Part shown: piece after piece, positions 44,741 through 52,681 of the stretch
How the letters are laid out: every line of letters begins with the position of its first letter
Numbering within the stretch: position 1 is the first letter of the stretch
DNA from: Crocosphaera chwakensis CCY0110
GTDB lineage: Bacteria; Cyanobacteriota; Cyanobacteriia; Cyanobacteriales; Microcystaceae
Assembly (NCBI RefSeq): GCF_000169335.1
Contig: NZ_AAXW01000001.1
Location: forward strand, 62,001 to 126,000
Reading direction: 5' to 3'
Length of the DNA stretch: 64,000 bases
The notes under the pieces: generated by a model
The model's input: only the letters and a program-made list of their open reading frames with translations
Told to the model about the DNA's origin: nothing
Databases searched by the model: none
Made by a program: the position numbers and the translations under genes

Positions 44741-45422
44741 CAATGATACGATTCCAGGCCATAACAGGATCATCTGCCATTGTAATGGGTCGACCAATGA
44801 CTAAATAATCAGCACCTGCATTTAAAGCTTGTTTCGGGGTCATCACTCGTCTTTGATCTCCTGTTTGCGCCCAACTGGGACGAACCCCAGGACACACTAA
44901 GACAAAATCTTTGCCACACACTTGTCTGAGTTGGGCAACTTCGTGGGGGGAACACACCGCCCCGTTAATCCCTGAATCTTTGGCTAATAAAGCCATTTGT
45001 AAGGCGTATTCAGGCAATTCTAGGGGGATTTTTAGATCAAATGCCAGATCCCTTGAATTGAGGCTAGTGAGAAGGGTTATGGCTAATAATTGGGGAGATG
45101 AGGGGCTTTTTGCAATGGCTTGGGTGGCTGCTTTGAGTGCAGTTTTTCCAGCCGTGGCATGAAGGGTCATTAAATCGATTCCATACTCACAGGCACTGCC
45201 ACAAGCTCCTGCGACGGTGTTGGGGATATCATGGAATTTTAGGTCAAGAAAAATCTTTTTTTGTCGCTTTTTAAGTTCTTTAAGGATGAGGGGGCCTGTA
45301 GCCACAAATAATTGTAATCCGACTTTCCAAAACGTCACATCCGGCAACTGATCGAGTAAAGCGATCGCTGTTTCTTCTGTGGGAACGTCTAAGGGAACAA
45401 TGATTTTATCGGCAACAGACAT
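44724..45422 (-). CDS. pyrF: Orotidine-5'-phosphate decarboxylase
   Basis: A 232-residue TIM barrel: FLDLKFHDIPNTVAG holds the catalytic Asp-Lys-x-x-Asp set, LHATAGK and CPGVRPSWAQTGDQRRVMTP the phosphate site. It makes UMP from OMP in pyrimidine synthesis. It belongs to the short, class I bacterial form. It lies downstream of psbY but is separated by a terminator, so it probably has its own promoter. Confidence 0.97.
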   Translation of the reverse strand: MSVADKIIVPLDVPTEETAIALLDQLPDVTFWKVGLQLFVATGPLILKELKKRQKKIFLDLKFHDIPNTVAGACGSACEYGIDLMTLHATAGKTALKAATQAIAKSPSSPQLLAITLLTSLNSRDLAFDLKIPLELPEYALQMALLAKDSGINGAVCSPHEVAQLRQVCGKDFVLVCPGVRPSWAQTGDQRRVMTPKQALNAGADYLVIGRPITMADDPVMAWNRIIDELRS

Positions 45423-45440
45423 AGATAATTAATAATGATT

Positions 45441-45498
45441 AAAAAAGAGAGGCGTTTGCTGATTAGTCTAACAAAGACCGATAAGATAACGCCTCTCT
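45441..45498 (-). terminator. psbY: Rho-independent terminator after psbY
   Basis: On the minus strand AGAGAGGCGTT (45498-45488) pairs with AACGCCTCTCT (45456-45446), an 11-bp stem with a 31-base loop, followed by six T (plus-strand AAAAAA at 45441-45446). It lies 25 bases beyond the psbY stop. Confidence 0.75.
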
Positions 45499-45522
45499 AA
45501 AAAAATGGGTAATTACGGAAAA

Positions 45523-45642
45523 TTACGCTTCTTTATTAAAGAATCCTTGTACTTGTCTAATAGCAGCAGCAGCAATATTAAAACCTGCCCAACTGGCTGC
45601 AATGATAATCGGTCCTAACACTACTAAAACACGCCAATCCAT
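45523..45642 (-). CDS. psbY: Photosystem II protein PsbY
   Basis: A 39-residue single-helix protein. Residues MDWRVLVVLGPIIIAASWAG are followed by FNIAAAAIRQVQGFFNKEA, matching PsbY, a small subunit at the edge of photosystem II near cytochrome b559 in the thylakoid membrane. GAGG precedes the ATG at 45642, and a strong terminator follows. The gene is too short for ordinary ORF thresholds. Confidence 0.93.
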   Translation of the reverse strand: MDWRVLVVLGPIIIAASWAGFNIAAAAIRQVQGFFNKEA

Positions 45643-45707
45643 TGTTTTTTCCTCTGTTACTTGTTATGGGACTTTAATGAAAAATTTATGTTTCTATTTA
45701 TAGCTTA

Positions 45708-46253
45708 TCAGGGTTCATTTGTGAATCCCAAATCTGTTCCTTTATCGGCATGAACTAAAGCGAGTTGTTGATAACGCTTGGCGTGTTCGATCATTTTTTC
45801 CCCTTCTTTTTCCGATAAATCTCGAACCCGTCGGGCTGGAACCCCTACCACCAGCGATCGCGGTGGTACATCCTTATTAACAATGGCACCTGCACCGATT
45901 AAACTGCCTGTTCCCACTCGAATACCATTCAAAATAACCGCCCCGATGCCAATGAGACAAGCTTTTTCAATATAAGCCCCATGAATAACAGCCCGGTGAC
46001 CAATGGTAACGTATTCTTCTAAACAGGTAATTTCTCCTGGATCACCGTGTAAGATGGCTCCATCTTGAATATTACTGTAAGCTCCGATTTTAATTTTTTC
46101 TACATCACCTCGTACCACAGCCGAATACCAAACGCTTGCCCCCTGAGCAATTTCGACATCACCCACAATCACAGCATTGGGAGCGATAAAGGCAGCTTGA
46201 GAGAGATCAGGAGGTGGCCAATAAGAAGGAAGGGAAAATAAGCGGTCTGGCAT
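45708..46253 (-). CDS. Gamma-carbonic-anhydrase-family hexapeptide protein
   Basis: A 181-residue left-handed beta-helix protein with hexapeptide repeats. VWYSAVVRGDVEKIKIG, NIQDGAILHGDPGE and IGHRAVIHGAYI provide the three zinc-ligand His positions of the gamma-CA (YrdA/CamH) family. Some members hydrate CO2, others are structural or acyltransferase-like. It is not the CcmM form, which is larger with RbcS-like repeats. Cytoplasmic trimer expected. It stands 65 bases upstream of psbY on the same strand. Confidence 0.85.
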   Translation of the reverse strand: MPDRLFSLPSYWPPPDLSQAAFIAPNAVIVGDVEIAQGASVWYSAVVRGDVEKIKIGAYSNIQDGAILHGDPGEITCLEEYVTIGHRAVIHGAYIEKACLIGIGAVILNGIRVGTGSLIGAGAIVNKDVPPRSLVVGVPARRVRDLSEKEGEKMIEHAKRYQQLALVHADKGTDLGFTNEP

Positions 46254-46479
46254 AAATCTAAGCTAAATCTAAAATCTCGCGGTAGAATCGAGGCGACCAG
46301 GATTTAGTCGATATAATAGCTACTAGCAACGGGTCTAAGGATATCCTCAGCATCACTTAAGAATTGATTTACTTTTTTGCTGCTGAGAAACGCCGGTCTA
46401 TCCTGCTGCTCAAAACACACACTTATTGTTGCACAGGTATTTTAGACCACCCAGTGCAGTTATAAACAACTAAAAACAG

Positions 46480-46983
46480 ATGACTCTAAGTTTACAATAC
46501 CCTATTTACGGGCCAGAAATCCAATGTCCTCATTGTCGTCAGGTCATTCCTGCATTAACCTTGACGGATACTTATCTATGTCCTCGTCATGGTGCGTTTG
46601 AAGCGAACCCCCATAATAATGAGTTAGTTCATTTACAGTCAGGTAGACACTGGAGACGGTGGGAAGGAGAATGGTATCGACAACATACCCATCCTGACGG
46701 CATTCGTTTTGAAATTCACGAAGCCCTAGACCGATTGTATACCCAAGGATATCGCGCAACTAAGGTCATTATCGCCAATCGTTATAAAGATTTGGTCAGT
46801 ACCTATTTAGAGCGGAACACCTCTTGGCGAGGAAACTCTAAGTCGGTGCCTCGTTTGTATGGTTTACCCGTGGAATTTAGCCCCGATATTCCCAAAGAAG
46901 ATCATTGGGATGTTATTAATTTCGACTTAGAAAAAGAGCCAGGGGTTCCCAAACGTTATCCTTATTTTCGGTTATTTGAATAA
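46480..46983 (+). CDS. TIGR02652-family conserved cyanobacterial protein
   Basis: A 167-residue soluble protein with an N-terminal zinc-ribbon-like part (CPHCRQVIPALTLTDTYLCPRHG: CxxC followed by CxxH) and a conserved body (HWRRWEGEWYRQHTHPDGIRFEIHEALDRLY). I recognise the TIGR02652 family, restricted to cyanobacteria, function unknown. It overlaps nothing but is only two bases from the following VOC gene, so the two form an operon. Confidence 0.8.
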   Translation: MTLSLQYPIYGPEIQCPHCRQVIPALTLTDTYLCPRHGAFEANPHNNELVHLQSGRHWRRWEGEWYRQHTHPDGIRFEIHEALDRLYTQGYRATKVIIANRYKDLVSTYLERNTSWRGNSKSVPRLYGLPVEFSPDIPKEDHWDVINFDLEKEPGVPKRYPYFRLFE

Positions 46984-46985
46984 TC

Positions 46986-47420
46986 ATGCACCATGCTTCC
47001 ATTCGCACGGCTAATATTCATCAAGCGATCGCTTTTTATGAACTGTTAGGGTTTACAGTCAAAGAACGATTTACCACGGGTTACACCCTCGCCTGTTGGA
47101 TGGAAGGGTTAGGGGGCAGAATTGAACTGATTCAAATTCCTGAACCCAAACCAGCCCCCGATGCTTTTGGGGATGAGCATTATGTGGGGTATTATCATTT
47201 ATCTTTTGATTTAAGCGATCGCATCTCGGATCTGACGACTTGGTTAACGGCATTACAAATTCAGTTAACTGAGCTTTCTCAACAAGATCCGACTCAATTT
47301 TGTCCCCTAACTATTTTACTTGAACCTGAACAACAAATGATCGGCGATACAGTCTATGAAGTGGCTTTTATTGCCGATCGCGATGGTTTACCTTTAGAAT
47401 TTATTCGGGTGATGAAATAA
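46986..47420 (+). CDS. VOC-superfamily (glyoxalase/dioxygenase-like) protein
   Basis: A 144-residue protein with two beta-alpha-beta-beta-beta modules. HHASIRTANIHQAIAFYELLGFTVKERF gives the first metal ligand His, and EVAFIADRDGLPLEFIRVM the last Glu. Members are glyoxalase I, extradiol dioxygenases or resistance proteins; the substrate cannot be decided. Second gene after TIGR02652 with no spacer, which suggests a shared, still unknown role. Confidence 0.85.
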   Translation: MHHASIRTANIHQAIAFYELLGFTVKERFTTGYTLACWMEGLGGRIELIQIPEPKPAPDAFGDEHYVGYYHLSFDLSDRISDLTTWLTALQIQLTELSQQDPTQFCPLTILLEPEQQMIGDTVYEVAFIADRDGLPLEFIRVMK

Positions 47421-47467
47421 ATATCAGTTATCAGTGAATATTTAACTTGAATTGGATCCAGTAACTT

Positions 47468-48799
47468 ATGATATCAGAGTTTAATTTTTTCCATCATTGG
47501 TATCCCCTTATTCCTATAGAAGATATTGACTCTAATTCTCCTACCCCTGTTACCTTATTAGGGTTAAGATTAGTTATTTGGAAACCAAGATCCTCGACTT
47601 ATTATCAAGTTTTTTTGGATCAATGTCCTCATCGCTTAGCCCCTTTAAGTGAGGGAAGAATTGATGAAAATAGTGATAATTTAATGTGTAGTTATCATGG
47701 TTGGGAATTTGATCAAAATGGTATTTGTACAAGTATTCCTCAAACAGAAAATACCAAGATTCTAACTAAAAACAAACAACAGTTTGCTTGTGTTTCTTTT
47801 CCCTCTCGTCAAATTAATGGTTTATTGTGGGTTTGGCCTGATAAAAATAGTCAAGACTTAGCTAATAAAACACCTCTTCCTTTATCCCCTCAAATTGATG
47901 CCGATAAGGGGTTTATTTGGTCTTCTTATGTACGAGATATGGCGTATGATTGGCAAACCTTAGTGGAAAATGTAGCCGATCCTAGTCATGTTCCCTATGC
48001 TCATCATGGAGTACAAGGAAACCGAAACAATGGGCAACCGATCCCGATTGAAATTGTTAAATCTACCCCTAATGTAATTGAAGCAAAAATAGAGCGAGCA
48101 TTGAACTCAACGATTACCTTTGAACCCCCTTGTCGCTTGGAATATGCTATTAAAATCGGTGATAGTAATAAACAAGTGGGATTAGTGGTTTATTGTGTTC
48201 CAGTTGCTCCTGGAAAATCAAGGCTTGTTGGCCAATTTCCCCGTAATTTTGCTAAAAGTTTAATGAAAATAATTCCCCGTTGGTGGGAACATTTAACCAC
48301 CCGACATTTAGTTTTAGAAGGGGACATGATTTTATTACAACAACAAGAATATTATCTACAAGAAAAACAAGAGACCCAAAGCTGGAAAACTGCTTATCAA
48401 TTACCCACAGAAGCGGATCGTTTAGTGATTGAATTTCGCCGATGGTTTGATACTTATTGTCAGGGAAAGTTACCTTGGGAACAAGTGGGAATTAACGATA
48501 CACACTTAACCATTAATGATAATCGCCATGAAGTATTAGATCGTTATCATCAACATACTCAACATTGTTCAAGTTGTCGTAACGCTTTAAATAATGTAAA
48601 AAAATTACAATTTATTTTGCTGATTTTAGCTATTTTTTCTCTTATAGGATGTTCAATCATGCCCGATGAATTTAGACAACAATGGGGATTGCTTTTAGGG
48701 GGATTTATTGTGATTGAATTGGGGATTTATAGCTGGTTAAAATGGTGGTTAGAACCTCGCTTTTATTTTGTTGATTATATCCACGCAGATAAAAAATAA
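47468..48799 (+). CDS. Rieske non-heme oxygenase, pheophorbide-a-oxygenase-like
   Basis: A 443-residue protein with a Rieske domain (CPHRLAPLSEG with Cys53/His55 and CSYHGWEF with Cys74/His77). A mononuclear iron site follows in LVENVADPSHVPYAHHG. Near the end there are a CxxC (QHCSSCRNAL) and two hydrophobic helices (about residues 380-400 and 405-425). That layout is the PAO/Tic55/PTC52 group of plastid and cyanobacterial membrane oxygenases, some of which act on chlorophyll breakdown or precursors. The physiological substrate here is uncertain. Confidence 0.88.
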   Translation: MISEFNFFHHWYPLIPIEDIDSNSPTPVTLLGLRLVIWKPRSSTYYQVFLDQCPHRLAPLSEGRIDENSDNLMCSYHGWEFDQNGICTSIPQTENTKILTKNKQQFACVSFPSRQINGLLWVWPDKNSQDLANKTPLPLSPQIDADKGFIWSSYVRDMAYDWQTLVENVADPSHVPYAHHGVQGNRNNGQPIPIEIVKSTPNVIEAKIERALNSTITFEPPCRLEYAIKIGDSNKQVGLVVYCVPVAPGKSRLVGQFPRNFAKSLMKIIPRWWEHLTTRHLVLEGDMILLQQQEYYLQEKQETQSWKTAYQLPTEADRLVIEFRRWFDTYCQGKLPWEQVGINDTHLTINDNRHEVLDRYHQHTQHCSSCRNALNNVKKLQFILLILAIFSLIGCSIMPDEFRQQWGLLLGGFIVIELGIYSWLKWWLEPRFYFVDYIHADKK

Positions 48800-48819
48800 T
48801 CTAAAAATTCTTATTCATA

Positions 48820-48842
48820 TAAGGTGGGCATTGCCCACCTTA
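48820..48842. repeat. Dispersed palindrome, perfect 10-bp hairpin
   Basis: TAAGGTGGGC and GCCCACCTTA pair perfectly around ATT. It is the clean copy of the family seen at 27066-27090. It sits between the ends of the Rieske gene (+) and the DUF937 gene (-) and could stop transcription from both sides, though T-tracts are missing. Confidence 0.65.
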
Positions 48843-48852
48843 CCAGTTAAAC

Positions 48853-49380
48853 TTATTTAGAAAGAAATCGCTTAGCTAAAGATAAAGCATCAGCAACATC
48901 GACATCTTGATCACCATCGGTATCAAGAAAACTCTGAAGAACTGAGTTATTGCGCTGGCCAGGAGCTTTAGCGTTGTTAGCTCCTGCTTGTAATAATTGT
49001 AAGACAATAGGAATAAGAGTAGGTAGCATTGATTCGATTACCTCTCGATTAAGTCCCGTGGAAGTAGCTGCTTCTTGTGCCATTTGTTCTTTTTTTTGGG
49101 GTGTCATAACAGCGTTAACGGCCTCAGTATCTGGGGAAGTTCCGCTATACTTTTCGATGACGGCTTCTGTCTCTTCAATACCTTGGTTTTGCCGTTTTTC
49201 TTTTAAAGCAGACCGCACGTATTTACCCACAATAGAGGTGATTACTTGGCCTTTTTGAGTATCGACCCCTCCAACTTGAGACAACTGTTCTACCATATTA
49301 ATAATTTGTGATAGTTGGCTCGAACTTGCCTGTTTGCTCGGCTCATTGATGGCATTAAGAACTTGCTCAAATAAACTCAT
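48853..49380 (-). CDS. DUF937-like protein with dockerin-type calcium loop
   Basis: A 175-residue helical protein: N-terminal and central helices (MSLFEQVLNAINEPSKQASS, VESMLPTLIPIVLQLLQAGA-type) resemble DUF937. The C-terminus has FLDTDGDQDVDVADALSLAKRFL, a single dockerin/EF-hand-like Ca2+ loop (DTDGDQDVD). No signal peptide. The family function is unknown. It is followed on the same strand, 42 bases upstream in coordinate, by an envelope-type hypothetical. Confidence 0.65.
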   Translation of the reverse strand: MSLFEQVLNAINEPSKQASSSQLSQIINMVEQLSQVGGVDTQKGQVITSIVGKYVRSALKEKRQNQGIEETEAVIEKYSGTSPDTEAVNAVMTPQKKEQMAQEAATSTGLNREVIESMLPTLIPIVLQLLQAGANNAKAPGQRNNSVLQSFLDTDGDQDVDVADALSLAKRFLSK

Positions 49381-49421
49381 ATTTTTTCCTTATCAACCCT
49401 TATAAACTATATTAAAAGCAA

Positions 49422-49928
49422 TTAGGACAGGACAAAATCCACATTATCCGCTCCTTGAGTTTCTCCTTTACCGGATTCTAATTTTTGTCCATTAACTTCT
49501 ACAGCAAAAGGCGTATCTGAAAGTTGCAAATTGTAGTCAGTTTTTGAGGTAGTGTAACCGACACTAGCAATCATATCTCTTCCTTCATCAGTGTATTCAA
49601 ACACTAACATTTGATTTTTGTTTTGCTTATTATCCCTTGCCCAAATCACCATATAACTTTTCCCTTTATATTCAAAAACTTTTGGGGAACGGTTAGGTAC
49701 ATAGCGATTAGCCTCAAAACTTTTATCTAGAAAGTCTTGGACTGATTCAGGTTTGACTACAGCATAAGCGACTTCTTCTTCGGGAGCAGAAATTTCTTGA
49801 TCTCCTTGAGATTCGTCAACCACCTCTTCTTGATCTCGGTTACGAAGATAATCCACGGCCGCTTTTGTGCCAATAGCTCCTAATGCAGTTAAACCGGCAC
49901 CAGCTAATACTTTATGAATGTTTTTCAT
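49422..49928 (-). CDS. Hypothetical protein with N-terminal membrane anchor
   Basis: A 168-residue protein from ATG 49928, preceded by GGAG. The frame extends to a TTG at 49940 but this adds only MEIQ-type residues. An N-terminal hydrophobic helix (VLAGAGLTALGAIGTKAAVDYL) is followed by an acidic linker (DQEEVVDESQGDQE) and a beta domain (VFEYKGKSYMVIWARDNKQ). Probably anchored to a membrane. It may be co-transcribed with the DUF937 gene. Family unknown. Confidence 0.55.
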   Translation of the reverse strand: MKNIHKVLAGAGLTALGAIGTKAAVDYLRNRDQEEVVDESQGDQEISAPEEEVAYAVVKPESVQDFLDKSFEANRYVPNRSPKVFEYKGKSYMVIWARDNKQNKNQMLVFEYTDEGRDMIASVGYTTSKTDYNLQLSDTPFAVEVNGQKLESGKGETQGADNVDFVLS

Positions 49929-50063
49929 CTGAATCTCCAAATCCTTCGGTTATAGTTTCGATTTTATCCCTCTTTGGTACAGGGAAATAGACAAGCTTCA
50001 ATATTTTAAAATCGATTCGGTGTTCATTTCCTCTACCCATGAGTAGGTTTAAGAGCAGCAATT

Positions 50064-50081
50064 GTTACAGTTCTTTACCAA
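50064..50081 (+). promoter_or_regulatory. Candidate HLR1 (RpaB-binding) element of psaD
   Basis: GTTACAGTTCTTTACCAA fits the HLR1 pattern (two TTACA-type octamers with a two-base gap) at 14 of 16 defined positions. It lies 73-90 bases before the psaD start. In Synechocystis, HLR1 elements bound by RpaB activate photosystem I genes in low light. Confidence 0.55.
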
Positions 50082-50153
50082 TTTAGGTAACAACGTAGAA
50101 CTGAGTGATACCATTCCCTAAAACACCTTTTTTTTGAGGGAAATAAAAACATC

Positions 50154-50582
50154 ATGGCAGAAGAGCTTAAAGGAAAGCCACCCAAATTCGGTGGCAGCAC
50201 CGGCGGTTTACTCTCGAAAGCAGAACGGGAAGAAAAATACGCCATCACCTGGACCAGCAAAACAGAGCAAGTCTTTGAAATGCCTACAGGTGGGGCTGCC
50301 ATTATGAATGCAGGAGAAAATCTCCTCTATTTATCTCGTAAAGAGCAATGTCTGGCTCTGGGAACCCAGTTACGGACAAAGTTCAAGCCTAAAATTCAAG
50401 ACTACAAAATCTATCGCATCTATCCCAGTGGTGAAATTCAATATCTTCACCCTGCAGATGGTGTGTTCCCCGAAAAAGTAAACGAAGGCCGGGGTTACTA
50501 TGGTAAAAAAGACAGAAAAATTGGGGATAACCCCGAACCTGTTACCCTGAAATTCTCCGGTAATACTCCCTACGAGGTTTAA
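50154..50582 (+). CDS. psaD: Photosystem I subunit II (PsaD)
   Basis: A 142-residue stromal subunit of photosystem I that docks ferredoxin and stabilises PsaC. GKPPKFGGSTGGLLSKAEREEKYAITW, MPTGGAAIMNAGENLLYLSRKEQCLALGTQLRTKF and YRIYPSGEIQYLHPADGVFPEKVN are the canonical sequence. Start preceded by an A-rich stretch with AGGG-like bases. trpE follows 200 bases downstream in the same direction, as in Synechocystis (slr0737-slr0738). Confidence 0.98.
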   Translation: MAEELKGKPPKFGGSTGGLLSKAEREEKYAITWTSKTEQVFEMPTGGAAIMNAGENLLYLSRKEQCLALGTQLRTKFKPKIQDYKIYRIYPSGEIQYLHPADGVFPEKVNEGRGYYGKKDRKIGDNPEPVTLKFSGNTPYEV

Positions 50583-50666
50583 TCGTTAAAGGGTCGGGTG
50601 TTAGGGCAAAGAAAGGCATTTTATTCAACCCTTATTCTCACTCCCTACGCCCAAAACAAGCTAATA

Positions 50667-50760
50667 GTGGCCAGAGATCAATTACTCTACATCAATGACT
50701 CAATTATCGGTACAATAATCTGGTAATCATTGATGATTCTGATGATTGGTAACTGGCCAC
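50667..50760 (+). promoter_or_regulatory. Nested inverted repeats in the trpE leader
   Basis: GTGGCCAG (50667-50674) is repeated inverted as CTGGCCAC (50753-50760). Inside it CATCAATGA (50690-50698) pairs with TCATTGATG (50727-50735). The two stems are perfect and nested, ending 21 bases before the trpE start. This looks like a structured 5' leader, but no known riboswitch matches. Confidence 0.4.
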
Positions 50761-50781
50761 GGCTTATTTGTATCTAAGTAT

Positions 50782-52305
50782 ATGATGTTTCCTGACTTTG
50801 AGCAGTTTTCTGCATTAGCACAAAAAGGTAACTTTATTCCCGTTTATCAAGAATGGGTAGCGGATCTTGAAACCCCTGTTTCTTCTTGGTACAAAGTGTG
50901 TGGCGATCGCCCCTATAGTTTCTTATTGGAATCCGTAGAAGGTGGGGAAAATCTAGGCCGTTACAGCTTTTTAGGCTGTGATCCGATGTGGATTTTATCT
51001 GCTAGGGGAAACATTACCACCCAAACCTATCGGGATGGTAGCGTAAAAACTTTTGAAGGCAACCCGTTTGATATTTTGACCGACTGTTTAGCCTCTATTA
51101 AACCTGTCACTTTACCTCAACTGCCTTCAGGGATTGGGGGTTTATTTGGGTTTTGGGGTTATGAATTAATTAACTGGATCGAGCCAAGAGTACCCATTTA
51201 TCCCATTACTGACGATGATCTGCCGGACGGGGTTTGGATGCAAGTGGATCATCTGATTATTTTTGATCAGGTGAAACGGAAAATCTGGGCGATCGCCTAT
51301 GCTGATCTACGGGATGAAACCATTAGTCTAGAACAAGCTTACCAACAAGCTTGCGATCGTGTGACGAAATTGGTTTTAAAGCTACAATTACCCTTACCCA
51401 TCCAAGGTAAAACCCTAGAACTAAAGACGAACTCAGAAGAAACGCAACCGTTAAAGTACACCAGCAACACAGAACGTACTCAGTTCTGTGAAAACGTGCG
51501 TCAGGCAAAAGAATACATCCGTGCAGGGGATATTTTTCAAGTGGTGCTTTCCCAACGCTTACAAGCCCATTATGAAGATGATCCGTTTAATCTCTATCGC
51601 TCTCTACGGTTGATCAATCCTTCCCCTTACATGGCCTATTATAATTTCGGGGATTGGCAGATTATTGGATCGAGTCCTGAAGTCATGGTTAAAGCCGAAA
51701 GAACGGAAGATGAGTCTTTAACCGCTACGTTACGACCCATTGCTGGAACCAGAAAACGGGGTAAAACGCCAACCGAAGATCAAGCTTTAGCCGAAGATTT
51801 ATTACAAGACCCCAAGGAGATCGCAGAACACGTGATGTTAGTGGACTTGGGACGCAACGATCTGGGCCGGGCCTGTTGTGAAGGCAGTGTCACCGTTAAC
51901 GAGTTAATGGTCATCGAGCGTTATTCCCATGTAATGCACATTGTTAGTAATGTTATTGGCAAATTAGCAGACCATAAAACCCCTTGGGACTTATTTAAAG
52001 CCTGTTTTCCCGCCGGAACCGTTAGCGGTGCGCCAAAAATTCGCGCTATGGAAATTATTAATGAATTAGAACCTGAACGCAGAGGCCCCTATTCAGGAGT
52101 GTATGGATATTATGACTTTGAAGGCCAATTAAATACAGCGATCGCTATCCGCACCATGGTGGTGCGTCCTTTGGGGAGTGGTCAACATCTTGTCTGTGTC
52201 CAAGCAGGAGCCGGTTTAGTAGCAGACTCTGACCCAGAAACGGAATATGAGGAAACGATGAATAAAGCTAAAGGGTTATTAGAGGCAATTCGTTGTTTAA
52301 GTTAA
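50782..52305 (+). CDS. trpE: Anthranilate synthase component I
   Basis: A 507-residue chorismate-utilising enzyme from the ATG at 50782. An upstream in-frame GTG at 50746 would add 12 residues not seen in relatives. The C-terminal catalytic half shows DIFQVVLSQRLQAHYEDDPF, AGTRKRGKTPTEDQALAEDL, HVMLVDLGRNDLGR, FPAGTVSGAPKIRAMEII and QAGAGLVADSDPETEYEE. It makes anthranilate from chorismate and glutamine/ammonia in tryptophan synthesis. The partner trpG is not in the window. Confidence 0.95.
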   Translation: MMFPDFEQFSALAQKGNFIPVYQEWVADLETPVSSWYKVCGDRPYSFLLESVEGGENLGRYSFLGCDPMWILSARGNITTQTYRDGSVKTFEGNPFDILTDCLASIKPVTLPQLPSGIGGLFGFWGYELINWIEPRVPIYPITDDDLPDGVWMQVDHLIIFDQVKRKIWAIAYADLRDETISLEQAYQQACDRVTKLVLKLQLPLPIQGKTLELKTNSEETQPLKYTSNTERTQFCENVRQAKEYIRAGDIFQVVLSQRLQAHYEDDPFNLYRSLRLINPSPYMAYYNFGDWQIIGSSPEVMVKAERTEDESLTATLRPIAGTRKRGKTPTEDQALAEDLLQDPKEIAEHVMLVDLGRNDLGRACCEGSVTVNELMVIERYSHVMHIVSNVIGKLADHKTPWDLFKACFPAGTVSGAPKIRAMEIINELEPERRGPYSGVYGYYDFEGQLNTAIAIRTMVVRPLGSGQHLVCVQAGAGLVADSDPETEYEETMNKAKGLLEAIRCLS

Positions 52306-52346
52306 AATAGAGTAATAATCAGCCGGTCTAGGGGTTATAGCTAAAA

Positions 52347-52652
52347 ATGTTAACCGCAGAAAATGTCTACCAAACGACTTGTTATCAGCGTCAAGGAAAT
52401 GAATTGGTTAACGCTCAAAGTTGCACTGTTACTTTAGAATATGAACACCCCGAAAATGGACTAGACTGGGAAATTATGACCCTCAGTGGAGAAGTATATC
52501 ATTACCGCAATTTAGGAGTAGGGATTGAACTGTGGAGTCATCTAACTCAACAATGGACTCCTGTAAATTTAACAGACTGGTTCCCTGAGAAAGAAGGTAT
52601 TCTCTGTTGGGATAATTTTTGTGCAGACTGGCGAGAGATTCCCTTAGATTAG
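52347..52652 (+). CDS. Conserved hypothetical protein
   Basis: A 101-residue acidic, Trp-rich soluble protein (NLTDWFPEKEGILCWDNFCADWREIPLD). No known domain. The ATG at 52347 lies 41 bases after trpE, and rlmD follows 29 bases after its stop, so it probably belongs to the same transcript. The sequence has normal codon use. Function unknown. Confidence 0.55.
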   Translation: MLTAENVYQTTCYQRQGNELVNAQSCTVTLEYEHPENGLDWEIMTLSGEVYHYRNLGVGIELWSHLTQQWTPVNLTDWFPEKEGILCWDNFCADWREIPLD

Positions 52653-52681
52653 CAAGAGAGCAGGGAGCAAAGAGAAAAATT

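Noticed and set aside
50733..50777. Short frame MILMIGNWPRLICI before trpE as a tryptophan attenuation leader peptide
   Set aside because: Only one Trp codon and no terminator/antiterminator pair with a T-run; classic trp attenuation is not expected in cyanobacteria.
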